DNA of 64,000 nt, from the NCBI RefSeq assembly GCF_011745365.1, contig NW_024468914.1, forward strand, positions 2,754,228-2,818,227, written 5' to 3'. A program made the translations under genes and the position numbers. Shown here piece after piece: positions 46,866 to 58,779 of this stretch. Every line of letters begins with the position of its first letter. Positions within the stretch are counted from its first letter, which is position 1. The stretch is from Cryphonectria parasitica EP155. Lineage: Eukaryota; Ascomycota; Sordariomycetes; Diaporthales; Cryphonectriaceae. The notes beneath the pieces were generated by a model. The model had not been told where the DNA came from. It was given only the letters and a program-made list of their open reading frames with translations, and ran no database searches.

Positions 46866-47184
46866 TGAACCAGAACTAGGGCGCTGTCGCCCTCGAAAGA
46901 AAAAGGGACAAACAGCTGCTGAAGCAATGAGCAAGGGCTTATGCAATCCAAGCATGCCTATGCAGATGAGAACAGCAAACTAAGGCTACACGGGCACAAG
47001 AACAGGGTGAAAAACCTGTCTTAGACCTATTCAAAGGATTCAAAATTGAAAAGAAGAGAAAGAATGCTTCATTATTGCTTATAGCTAAAGAATTTGAAAA
47101 GTAGGTGGTATTCTTTATATGTATGAGAATCCTTGATCCACTATACTCCATGTTCTACAAACTACTACTCTAGCCACTACAACA
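46866..47184 (-). repeat. Candidate 3' LTR of J
   Basis: 319 bp, on the minus strand TGTTGTAGTGGC...GTTCTGGTTCA, matching 9885-10203. GC-richer than its flanks at 46866-46960. The partner LTR would be beyond 64000. Confidence 0.5.
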
Positions 47185-47199
47185 GTTCTTCTCTAGCAA

Positions 47200-49310
47200 C
47201 TTTCTTCCAAAGTTGCAACAAGTTCAATAGTATGCTAGATTTGATCAGAAGAAGATGAAGTAAAGAAATAAAGAATTTATTACAAACTGCTAAAGGAAAT
47301 ACTACAAACCAAACTATCTTTCCAATTCAATCCTTATACTTTTTCCTATTGCTTAAGCTATTATTCAAATCAATGCAGAAGTATTAGTATTTATCTTTAG
47401 TTCATTTATAATATAAGCATAATCTGGATAGATCCTAATACTAATCTCTTCTTTGTTTCTATCTGCTCTCAAACTCTGCTCAAGTAGCAGCAGCAGCAGC
47501 AGTTCTCTCCTAATTCTGTATTCTTACTTAACAGATTCTTTTGCAGTTCGCTTCATATATATTCATCTTAATAGCATAATCGAACTCTATTCAGTTCGGA
47601 GAACTTACTAAGAGCTTGATAGGATTAAGGCTATAAAGCTTATTTTATAAAAGTATACAAAGCTTCTGAGATTTATTAGGAAAACTGAGAAGCATAATAT
47701 TGCTGCTTCTTAGTTTCTGATGCAATAGAGCTTCAGTAGCATGTTCAGGCTTAGCTGTTTGCTGCATTAATAGATTAATTGTTAGTTCTGAATTAACAGA
47801 CATTTCTCGAGATGAAGAGAAGTAAGGATCAGTAGAAATTCTGAATGGGAATCAACTTAATTCTGAGCTGATACTACATTCTCTTGATAAATGCAAGATT
47901 GGGCTAGCTGAAGCTGTACTCTTTTGAAATTGTTATCTTAATGGAACTAGGCTGGATGCTCTACTCGCTCTGAAATTCTCTAGAGCAAAGGCTGATATAT
48001 CCTTTCTTATTCTGTTGAGATTGCTTTCAATAAACAGTTTAAGCAAGTTTGCAACTTTTTCTATAAAGAAAGTAATATTTAGCTTATAGATTATATTCAG
48101 TATTCTACTAGCTTCTACTTATATAGCTTTGTATTCTTGAAGTAAAGCATTTCTTTTTAATAGCTAATCAGGATATCATATATAGTTGCTATATTCTAGC
48201 TTATAAGAAAAAGCTTAGTAGTATAAGCTTATTATAGCTATCTCTGCACTTCATTTTTTCACATTTTGTATAATCTCTCTATAATTAAGATAAAGAGCTT
48301 GCTTCCAGTCTAAACAATTACTAGATGATTGATAGAAATCAGTAGATTTCAGAATTCGAAAGCAAAATAGTTCGATTGTATAGAGCAGAGCTATATTCGA
48401 ATCATTATCCAGCAGCATAGTTGGAACATTCTCGAAATCTCAACCTTGATTAGCTTCAGCACTTCTGAGCTAACTGTTTAGATAATGCTTGCTTGTATAA
48501 GCTAGTAGAATATTGCTAAATTTGTATATAGCAATGTAAAATCCTTTTTTAATCTTTATATCGAGCTAAAACAGAGTATAAGCTGAAGTTGCTATATTAA
48601 CTAAGAAGAGAACTTATAAGCGCTTTTGTTTAGCTTTATGTTTGAGCAGATCCTGCTTATTGAGAATATTAGAAAAGCTAGATGAATAAGCTATTAATAG
48701 AACATAAAAGCATTCCATCAAGAATACATCTTATTAGTTATACTGAGCATAATAATGAAAAGCAGCTATAGCATGCTGCAGACTAATATCTTGAGAAATT
48801 CCTATATTTAAGAATTTAATCAGATCATAAATATCAAGAAGATATCTGAAAGAATTAGCGCTAAAGATTGTAAGCAAGTATAACTTGCAAAAGAGTAATT
48901 CTAAGAAGTACTTCTCAACGAGTTCTGCTGCTAGATGATTTTCTTTATTCCTTAGACTGAAGTAGAGCGGATAATTCTTGATCACTTCAGTTGGATATAG
49001 CGCTCTAAGAAAAACAGTTCGAAAGCAGTAGGCCTTAGTTATCCAGTTTTCTCAGCTATACTGAACAGATAGGAACAGAGAGTACTTGAATTCAGCTATT
49101 GCTGCTAAGTTGAAAGGAAAGTGAAAAGGAAAGAATAGCTTTATTGAAAGATAAGCAATTGCAAGAAGGGTTTGCAAAGATATAAAGTTAAGGGATTAAG
49201 AGGGTATTGATTGAGAAAGAAAGATAGAGAAGAATGCAGCTTCAGCTTGAGAATTTATTAAGAAAGATAATGTTATATAAATAGAGTAGTTGATAATTTG
49301 CTCTAATGTT
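47200..49310 (-). pseudogene. Unrecognised post-pol sense ORF of J
   Basis: Homolog of the J' ORF, with the segment 48734-48985 open and CAA kept at the codon that is TAA in J'. Conserved blocks between the two copies include A-A-E-L-V-E-K-Y-F and S-R/F-Y-L-L-D-I-Y. Same strand as J pol, downstream of it. No known domain seen. Confidence 0.55.
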
Positions 49311-49755
49311 AGTATATAAGTTTGGAGCAGCATTGATAAGAAAGAAAAAGGATATATATATACTTGAGAAAGATAATTATAAAGAGATTGAAGAAGGAAG
49401 AAGAATAGCTGGTTGCAAGTATGAATGAAATAGCTAATTTATCTTATCTAGCAACTATTCAAGTAATTTACTGCTTTCCATTTATTACAAAACAAACAGC
49501 TTCACTCTTAGCTAAATAGAAGCTATTCAGCAACAGATTGAATAGAAAATATAATAATTCAGTTGGATATATTTATTATCCATTGCTATCTTATCAATTT
49601 TTAGCAAACTATTCAATAATCTCTCTCTCAGTTCATCTTGCTTTTCAATTTATTCTTTGTATAACAACTTCTCCTTCTATCAATCTTTCTTTGCTTAGCT
49701 CTGCAATATACTCAAGATATCTCGAATTATTATTAATGCTGTTTTCTCTTTGCAG

Positions 49756-50671
49756 ATAAATATTACTTCTCAAGAGATTAACAAGATTTAGATCTGATTT
49801 TCTTCTTCAGTTTCTTCTTCTTAGAGCAGCAACTATTACTAGCTTAAGGATATTTATATTAATTTTCTTGATATTACAAACTTCAATATTATTAAGGGAA
49901 ATCTTAGCTTAATATATGCTTCTTAGGATATTCAAAGCAATATCATGTTTTGAAACAACTTACTGCTAAGCTCTAGCTTTGCTGCTTATTTCGCAAGGCT
50001 GAATAATAAGGATTCTATCAAACTGAATCCTATTGTGATATATAAAGCTGGTTAGAAGCTCTTTAGCGAATATCTTACTCGCATCTTCTCCTGCTCTAAG
50101 CGAATAAATTCCCTTCTTATTCAGTCCTATAGTTAGCATAATCTAGTTCCTTGCAATTGCTGCTCTCATTAGTATGCTACTGCTTGCATGCTTATACAGG
50201 AATAGCAGATTAATATTAACTAATTTTTTCTAGAATGCATTTCAATAAAGAGCTTCTTCAATAGGAAGTGCAACAACTGCATTTATTATATAGAGTCTGA
50301 GTATAATTATACTAAAAACTTTTCTTGTATCAAAGAGCACAGTATATAAGTAAGATTCCTATTCTAATATCTTTAATCAGATTTAAGCATATATTAATCA
50401 TTGTTTTTCTTGCAGCATTAGCATTTATTTTACTAATTCAGCTTTCAACATATAATCAAGATAGATTCTCAAGTTAACTCCAATGCCAATATCGAGCGTA
50501 TTATCAAAGCTCAATACAAGCTTATGCAGAATAAAGATATTGCATATAATTAAATTAAATGAATTCCTCTTATGCTAAGAAAATAATATTTACAGAATAC
50601 TATAAGTCTTATAATCAACTATAATTGCAATGCTCAAGAAGATTACTGCTAACTTTATCTGTATAGATCAG
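49756..50671 (+). pseudogene. Antisense Cys-cluster ORF of J, first part
   Basis: Plus-strand frame opposite to J pol, start probably ATG now ATA at 49756. Around 50149-50310 it reads C-x2-C-x7-C, a linker of some 30 residues, then C-x2-C-x7-(Y)-N, like a fungal Zn-cluster with an expanded loop. Stops are mostly at Gln/Trp/Arg positions. The frame changes near 50560. Copy I interrupts at 50671 (ATCAG). The region 49311-49755 has an open plus-strand stretch (49538-49759) of unclear meaning. Confidence 0.55.
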
Positions 50672-51134
50672 TGTTATAACTCATTCAACATGCAGATCAC
50701 AAAACAGATCACAAGTAACAAGAACCAGGTATCATGATTCAACAACGAACAACCAGCAAGGATTACATAATCCAGGGATAGGATTATGAGTTGTGGCCAA
50801 TCAGGAAGGAACCGGAGCAGTCGACAATCAGTTCTCACGGTTCAGGCAGTAGACTGCAACAACTAACCTCCGACTCTTGCAATCCATACTGAAGAGCTGA
50901 GTATATAAGAACACATTCATTACTATTAGATAGACTCAGTATATAGCTCTTCAGTTATTAATCTAAGTATTCAGTTTTATATACTAAGTAGCTCTAAAAG
51001 CAGTAAATATTTGCATTGCTTATTAGAACTTGTACAGTTCCGTATTCAAGAACTTGATACTTTGATATCGCTCTTGTTAGTATAAATCTCTTTGTATACT
51101 TAGAAATCTTCAGATTGCTATAATACTTATTATA
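50672..51134 (+). repeat. 5' LTR of I
   Basis: 463 bp, TGTTATAACTC to the decayed ...TTATTATA. U3 core CCGGAGCAGTCGAC...GTAGACTGC...CCTCCGAC is shared with L. Arms ACTGAAGAGC at 50888-50897 and GCTCTTCAGT at 50946-50955. Confidence 0.94.
50902..50909 (+). promoter_or_regulatory. TATA box of I 5' LTR
   Basis: TATATAAG directly after the left inverted arm; the same relative position in all LTRs examined. Confidence 0.6.
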
Positions 51135-51179
51135 TTTTAGCAACTCTTGTTCAAGAACAGTTCAGTATTATCCCTTGAG

Positions 51180-52260
51180 CAATATAGAATATAATAGCTT
51201 CTTCAGGAACTTCTTTATTCTTATGCGCTCCTATTTAGGAAGAACTGATCAATCAGATATACTAGCTTATTCAGTATATCTAGAATCTGTACGAATAATA
51301 GCAGGCTCAGAGCGCTACTATCGCTAACCAGCAGGCTTAGTTAGCTCAACAAGCTCAGCAGGCGCAGTTCATCTCTACAGTCACCAGTAGTGCTGGAAAA
51401 GCATATAAGATGAACAAGCTTACTATATATAATAGCAATCAGAAAATACTGCATAGATTCCTTATTCACTGCAGAATATATTTCTTGTATTATGCAACTC
51501 AGTTCATTATAAAGTCTGAAAAGATTATTCTTGCAGAGATTCATCTCAAGAAAGATACTCTTATCTAGTATAAATCTTCTCTATGCAACTACTTAGAATA
51601 TCAGAACAATTCCAATATACGTATCCAGAGTATTAAGAATATATTTAATTCCTTTGAAAGCTTTGAAAAAGCTCTTAAAGAAATCTTTAATAATCCTAAC
51701 AAAGAATATACTACAGCTTAGCAGCTTATAAATCTCAAGTAGATCAAATCAGCTTCTGCTTATACAATTAGATTCAAGCAACTCTTAGTATAATTTCTGT
51801 AAGAAGATAAGAATCTTATAAAATACTATTATAAGGGACTTAAGAATAATATTAAAGATGAAATCTTTAAGCAGAATTAGCTGGAGAACTTTGCAATGTT
51901 TTTCAATCAAGCTATTCATATTAATAACTATCTGTATGAACAATAAGTAAAGAAGTTCAAGAAGAAAGGAAGTTAAACTTGAAGATTTCCAGCTAATACA
52001 AGCAAGAAATTCCAAAATAAGAATAGCAGCTAATATAGCAGCACAGCTCAGAGCAGCATTACACATGCTGATTTCATAAAACTCGATGCTACTAACAGAT
52101 AGTATAGCAAGAGAAACAGCATTACTTGCTATAATTGCAATAAACAAGAATACATTGTATACAACTGCTATTAACTCTGAAAGAATAAATAGCAACTAGT
52201 TCAGAAAGAATATTAGATGAATATTGCTTGATAATAGAAATCTAATCAACTAAGCAAAAA
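51180..52260 (+). pseudogene. gag: gag of I
   Basis: Gag core with the order of copy G. CCHC knuckle at 52127-52168 (C-Y-N-C...Y...C), His changed to Tyr by CAC to TAC. Many TAA/TAG. The gag-protease spacer follows at about 52260-53330, with aligned but unrecognised coding blocks and no open frame. Confidence 0.8.
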
Positions 52261-53339
52261 CATTTCCTTAGAGCAAGTATCAGATTCTATTGATTATAGA
52301 AGTCTTAGCTGAATATTCTGCTATAATAATAACTGCTTAATATATCTCTTGAGTAAGAAAGGTTCAGAATGATTCCCTCAGAAATCTAAGCGCTGCAGAT
52401 AAATAGCAACAGCAGAACAAGAGTGCATGCCTAGCATTTCCATAAGTAGCAACTTGAACTGCTCTGATATTGTAGAACAGAGCATTCAGATGTTGAAAGA
52501 AGAGCTTAGTAACAATATTCTTTAATATTCTTTATCGCTTATGCTAAGCACTATAACTAGAGAAATGAATAAAGAATGATACTCTCTTGATTATTAGTAT
52601 AAATATCTAAACAATACCGAAAATGCTTTTTAAATAACAGAAAGATCAAGCTAGAATGAATGATCTAACGATTTACTAGAATCTTTCATAAATAATAAAT
52701 TCAAGAAGCTTACAGAAAAGTTCCTCTTTAGTATTGAGTAGAATAAGGAAATAATATGAATCGAATATCTCGTTTATAGAATAAAGCTGAAAGAGCTCTT
52801 TATCTACATTTCCTTGCAAAACATTAAGATATAAGAAGATAAAAATCCTTAGATTAGCTTACTTTACAACCTATATTATAAACTAGCTTAGATTTTCTGC
52901 ATCTATTATAGCTGCAGAATGCATTTCTCAGAGAAAATGCAATACGAATAATTCTTTATTAGAGAATCAGAACAAATTCTTTAGGCTGTTGAAGAACAGA
53001 AATTCCGCTTTAGAGAGATTCTTAATAAGCAATATTATAATACATATATCAGACTACTAAATGATTGCTTCATGCAATATATAGATAAAAAGATAGAATA
53101 GTAGTAATGCAAAACAATACTCTGCATAATTCATATTAGTAATAAGATTTGCAATTAATATTAACAGAAGAAGAACTAGGAATAATGCTAATATGAGCAA
53201 AAGCAAGCTAAGAAGCTTGCTTAAAAAGTAGCAAAACGAGCTCAGAAGAACAAATAGTTCTCAATAAACCTAAAAGAACAGAATTGCTTGTAAAGAAATT
53301 GCAGATGATTAGACTGAAACAGTTTCTATATAAAGCTTT

Positions 53340-56300
53340 CAGAACAGATTATACTTATATCAAGTTCAATATATACATTCAAGAATACAAATACTATACA
53401 CTATTGAATAGTAGCACTTAGAGAAACTTCATATCTCTATACATTATCAATCAGGCACAATTATAATAGAAATGAAAGAGATGCTTATACACTCTCAGCA
53501 CTATAAAAGAATAATCTATTACATACAACTAAGGAGTAATCAATAAGAAGACTGATTATCTATTTATTTTAATCCAAGAATGTATAATCAGAGCTTTCTT
53601 TAATATTACAGATATAGCATAGCATAAGCTGATTATAGAGCTTCTATAGCTTAAGAAGCACAATCCTTGAATCAATTAGATTACTAGCTAGATCTCATAA
53701 GAACAAGCTATACCTAGAGAAATAGTTATAATCAATAGCGCAGAATCGAAGCTAGTAATTAAAGAATATTCAGAAAAAGAAGCTTTATACAACTTCATAT
53801 ATACCTCCAAGTCAGCAGAGCTAGCAGTTCAAGAAGAAGAACCTAGTAACAAGCAAACCCAAATAATGCTAAAGCGCTAACAGATTAGCAAAACAATAGA
53901 AGCGGGATCCTCAGCAAGTTAGTTCGCTTCGGAGCAGCAAGGAAAAGCTTCAGAATATGAATTATAAACCTATACGAGAAAAACCTCGAAACCAAGCTCT
54001 CAAGCGCTCAATCCAGCCCGAAGCGAACGCTTAAGGCTCTTGAAAACGCCATCAGAAAAGAAGCATGCTCAACAGTACTTACTATTCCTCCAGATAGCAG
54101 AAACAGTACAAGAACCAGAATCAATACTTGCGAATATACTACGAGAATACTATAAGTTTAAGAAACTATTCCAGGAAGAATTGGATACAGAATTGCTAGA
54201 ATACAGCTTATATAACTACAAAATCCTGCTACAGAAAGGAAAACAGCCCAAATTCTTCCCTATCTACAAACTAGATAAAGCATAGCTAGAAGCATTTAGA
54301 GAGTATCTCGATAAGAATCTTAAAAAAGAATATATACAATCATTGCAATTATTAGCAGAATATCTTATTCTGTTTATACCTAAAAAGAATAGCAAGCTCA
54401 GGCTATATATTAATTATAAACAACTCAATAATATCATAATTAAGAACTAATACTCATTATTACTTATTAAGAAACTATAAGATAAGCTATAAGAAGCATA
54501 GTAGTTTATAATTCTAAATCTAAAAGAAGCTTACAATCTAATCAGAGTTAAGAAAGAAAAAGAATGAAAAACTGCTTTCAGAATATACTATAAATACTAT
54601 AAATATTTGATTATGCTTTTTGATTTAACAAATACTTCAGCTTTATTCTAGAAAATAATTAATTATATTCTATACAAGCATCTGAATTAGTTCATTATTG
54701 CTTATCTTAATAACATTCTTATTTATTCTCAAATATTGAAAGAATACAAGGAATATATGAAAATAGTATTGTAAATGCTCCAAGATGCAAAACTCCTTGT
54801 AAAACCTACAAAAAGTTACTTTTATATATAAAAAGTTAACTATCTCGAATTCACAATCAAGCCAGAATGCATTAAGCTATAGAAAGATAAGATAGAAGCT
54901 ATCAGAAATTAGCTAATTCCTAGGAATATCAGAGATATTAGATCTTTCCTTGAATACATCAACTTCTACAAGCAGTTCATTAAGAACTACAGCTGGATTG
55001 CACACTTTCTTACAAATCTTATTAAAAAAGAACAGCCTTTCAAATGAATCTCTAAGATATAAGAAGCTTTCAATAAGATTATCAAATATATTACCTTAGA
55101 ATTAATTCTGTATAAAGCAGATCTCTATAAACCCTTTAAAATTAAGACTGATGCATTAGAATATGCACTCGGAAAACAACTTGATTAATAAGATAATCAA
55201 GAGCATCTAAGAATTATAAGCAACTTCTCAAAAAAGTTGAATAATCCGGAAATTAACTACAGAATCTCTAATTAGAAACTTATAGCAATAGTAAAAGCTT
55301 TCGAGAAGTAGCAATATTATCTTATTAATGCATAATACTTAATTATAGTTTATTCGGATTACAAGAATCTAACTACATTTATAATAACTAAGATTTTGAA
55401 TAAGCAACAAGTTAGATAAGCAGAATTTCTTTTATAATTCGATTTCAAAATTGTATACTGCAAAAGCTTGGAAAACAGATAAGCAGATGCTCTTAGCAGA
55501 AGATCAAACTATCGAAATGCAGACTCTTCGAATATATAGAACATCTTTGCTCAAGATGAATCAGAAAATCTCATTAATATATATAGAAAACTGAATGCTG
55601 CTCTCAGAATCGAATTCTTAGAAAGAGATTCAGAATCAATAATTCCAGATGAATAAAACAATTATATTAGAAATATATATAGTATATCAGTATACGGATA
55701 TCAGAGAGTTAGAGCAATTTATAAATGCATTAAAAAATACTAAAACTTATCAGATCTTAGAAAAAGAATTAAGAATATCCTATAATAATACAATAGCTGC
55801 AAAAAGAATAAAGCAGAAAGATATAAGCCTTATGAATTATTATATCTTTTATCAGTACTTATAATTATTTAGCAATCTATCAGTCTAAACTTTATTATTA
55901 AGCTATTTTTTTTATAAGAATTCTTAATTAAAGTATAATATGATAGCATTCTAGTAGTAGTTTGCAAACTGAGTAAGTATGCTTATTTTCTTCTCTATAA
56001 GGAAAGCAGTATAGCAGAGGAACTTGCATATGCATTCCTCAGAACAATCATCGCTAACTACAGCATATCAGAAGAAATAATCTCCAATAGAAACAGAAAG
56101 TTCAATTCAAAGTTTTAAACTTTGCTTATAAAACAGCTTGAAACATATTATAGAATATCTATAGCATTTCACTCGCAAATAGATGAATAGATAGAAAGAA
56201 TAAATCAGATTATCAAATAGTATCTTTAATACTATATCAGCTAAGAATAGAATAACTGGATTAATTTATTGCTTCTTATACAGTTCGCTTATAATAGCGC

Positions 56301-56931
56301 AGATACAAGTATAACAAAGAAGTTATTATTCTTTGCACTCTATAGATATAATCCAACAGCTTACTATAAAGCATTACTGAAAATAGATACAGAAGCTGCA
56401 GATAAAAGGATTAAGAAGATTAAGAAAGTTTAGAAGGAATTCTGATCAGAACTACAATTTGTTTAGGAACGAATGATACAATATGCAAACTCTAAGAGGA
56501 TTGAGAGACTAATTCTACAGAAAGGAGATAAAGTCTATCTACTTCGAAAAAACATCAAAATAACAAGATTTAGCAATAAACTCAATTATAAGAAGTTAGA
56601 ACTATTCAAAATCTTATAATAAATCTTCCTAGTTAACTACAAGTTAGTATTATCTCATAGGATGAGGATATACTCAGTTTTCCACATCTTACTACTGGAA
56701 CCAGCAGCACAGAAAATACTAACAGACAACACAGCAGAAATGGAAAACAATGAATCAGAGTATAAAGTAGAAAAAATTCTTAAATACAGAGGCACAGACA
56801 AAACAAGGAAATATCTCATCAAATGAAAAGGCTACTCAGCAAGCGAAAACTCATGGGAACCATGGAAGAACATTGAGAACGCTTAAGAAAGAGTAGCTGA
56901 ATATTGGAAAAGAAAGGAAACCAGTACCTAA
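53340..56931 (+). pseudogene. pol: pol of I
   Basis: Protease L-L-N-S-S at 53401-53415, RT at about 54290-54990 with Y-L-N-N at 54703-54714, RNase H at about 55080-55560, integrase at about 55730-56620 (first Asp as L-N-F-I near 55890; second as I-S-N-R-N), chromodomain at about 56755-56875 with K-G-Y-S-A-S-E-N-S-W-E-P best preserved. Ends at TAA 56929-56931, overlapping the antisense stop. The region after integrase is GC-rich and almost intact, whereas RT is broken throughout. Confidence 0.87.
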
Positions 56932-57587
56932 GATAATCGCTCCGCCCCGAACCGAAGCCCAGAAGCTCCAGAAACCTCACTCCTCAAATCTTCCAACTCA
57001 GAACGAACCTCTCAAGCACCAGAAGAACTTCCATCACCCTCAATACCACCTACATCACCTAAAAAGGAATAGTCCAACATACTACCAGGAGACCAGGAGA
57101 GTTCTCCCGAGACCAAAGCTGAAAATCTCTCAGGAAGGGAATCAGCAGGAACACAAGCCTACTGCTCCTTTGCCAGCTCCTCCGCCTCCACACGATCAAG
57201 CTCCTCAATCATATCCAAACCACAGCGCACCGCACACGCCATTTTCTCAGCCCACAGCTTGCGCTGCTTCCGCAGCCAACGCACCTTGGCCATAGCACGC
57301 TCCAGCTCCTCCTCCACATCATCGAGAGCAGCCTCAGCAGCGGAATACTGAGCTACAATCTTTTCCACCTGCAACAGCAACAAACCATGCATATCACAAT
57401 TCCCACGCTTATATTTGATACACTCTGTACAGCATAACGAATTCTCCTCGGAAGCAAGGCAGCAAGCTTTGCAACCCTTGCAGAAAGAATACATCAGCAT
57501 CTCAATGCAACGGGAAAGAGCAATAAGCTAGAGAAAGGTAGACTGTTCTATCTTTTTGTAACAAGATTTGTTGATTCTATTCAGCAT
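56928..57587 (-). pseudogene. Antisense Cys-cluster/coiled-coil ORF of copy I (best copy)
   Basis: 220 codons in one frame from ATG 57587 (M-L-N-R-I-N-K-S) to TAG at 56928, with only three internal stops (residue 20, one near 57156, one in the tail), each a single transition from Gln or Arg. Residues 36-65: C-x2-C-x3-C-x9-C-x2-C-x7-C-D. Residues about 75-145 are a charged helix (A-A-E-A-A-L-D-D-V-E-E-E-L) likely to form a coiled coil. The tail is acidic and Ser/Gly-rich (F-L-G-D-V-G-G-I-E-G-D-G). Zn cluster, coiled coil and acidic tail is the layout of Gal4-type factors, but the spacing between Cys 2 and 3 is short, so this is tentative. It starts 91 bp from the 3' LTR, suggesting antisense transcription from U3. 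Confidence 0.75.
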
Positions 57588-57665
57588 CTCAATTAGAAAA
57601 GCAAGATTATAAACACGGAAACTTGCTAGAATACTTATAAAAGATTGTTGGAAATAACAATTAAT

Positions 57666-57678
57666 AGAAGGAAGATGA
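57666..57678 (+). promoter_or_regulatory. Polypurine tract of I
   Basis: AGAAGGAAGATGA directly before the 3' LTR; the same motif precedes the LTR in A (GGAAGAAGATAA) and, on the minus strand, in B. Plus-strand primer site in reverse transcription. Confidence 0.65.
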
Positions 57679-58141
57679 TGTTATAACCCATCCAATATGC
57701 AGATCACAAAACAGATTACAAGTAACAAGAACCAGGTATTATAATTCAACAACGAACAACTAGCAAGGATTACATAACTCAGGAATAGAGTTATAGGTTG
57801 TAGCTAATCAGGAAGAAACCGGAGCAGTTGATGATCAGTTCTCACGATCCAAGCAGTAGACTGCAACAACCAACCTCCAACTCTTGCAGTTCATACTGAA
57901 GAGCTGAGTATATAAGAACACATTCATTACCATCAGATAGACTCAGTATATAGCTCTTCAGTTATCAATCTAAGTATTCAGTTTCATATACTGAGTAGCC
58001 CCAAAGGCAGTGAACACTTGCATCGCTTATTAGGACTTGTACGGTTCCGTATTCAAGAACTTAATACTTTGATACCGCTCTTGTTAGTATAAACCCCTTC
58101 GTGTACTTAGGAATCTTCGGATTGCTGCAGTGCTCATTACA
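57679..58141 (+). repeat. 3' LTR of I
   Basis: 463 bp, TGTTATAACCC to ...TGCTCATTACA. Less mutated than the 5' LTR, particularly in the right half. Confidence 0.94.
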
Positions 58142-58146
58142 ATCAG

Positions 58147-58440
58147 CAAGAAGAATACTACTCCTTCTGCTTCCAAGAAGAAAGTATCTGAGTCTGGGCA
58201 GGCAGCTTCATAACCTGTATCTTGCAGCAAGAATAAAGGCAAGAGCAAGACTGTAGTAGGATCTCGTATCGAGAAATGAGCTAAATCTGTTCAGTCTCAA
58301 GATTCTTTCTCTGTTTTTGATAATGATTCTTCAGCGAATAATATGAATAATATGAATCTGAATAGGACAAGAAGAAAGCTATCAGATGATATTTACAAAT
58401 ATTCTGATAATGAGAATAATGTATAAAAGTAAGAGATCTT
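58147..58440 (+). pseudogene. Antisense ORF of J, C-terminal part
   Basis: Continues after I and the second ATCAG. Ser/Lys-rich (S-A-S-K-K-K-V-S-E-S) then Asp/Asn-rich (F-D-N-D-S-S-A-N-N-M) tail with three to four stops. It converges on the end of J pol, leaving a few hundred bases (58440-58780) in which I see nothing. Confidence 0.55.
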
Positions 58441-58779
58441 CATAGATTGCAGTATTTCTTCAATGCTCTGCATTTTTTATGCATTGCATTCCAATATATT
58501 GCAATTTTTGAATAATGAAAATAGCTTCAGAGCTGGTTAACATGCTTTGTACTGGATACTTTGAAATTTTTAGGTAGGTTTACAGTATTCTGTAGCAAGT
58601 GATAGCAGATAATACTTTATCTCTTCTCTTTTAGCAAAATATATGAGATGAAATAGAAAAGATAAAAAGAAAATGTATTTTGCAAATAAAAAGGAAATAT
58701 GAATAGAAAGAAATCAATCTTCTTTACAAGCTAGAAATGCTGATTTAGTTAAGATTGATATAAATATCTCATTTCTATC

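Larger units (their letters stand above)
50672..58141 (+). mobile_element. Family-1 Gypsy copy I, complete, uninterrupted
   Basis: 7470 bp, two 463-bp LTRs, TSD ATCAG (50667-50671 and 58142-58146). The reference copy for family 1: gag, spacer, PR, RT, RNase H, integrase, chromodomain, antisense ORF, polypurine tract, LTR. Moderately mutated; the 3' quarter is distinctly GC-richer than the middle. Confidence 0.95.
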
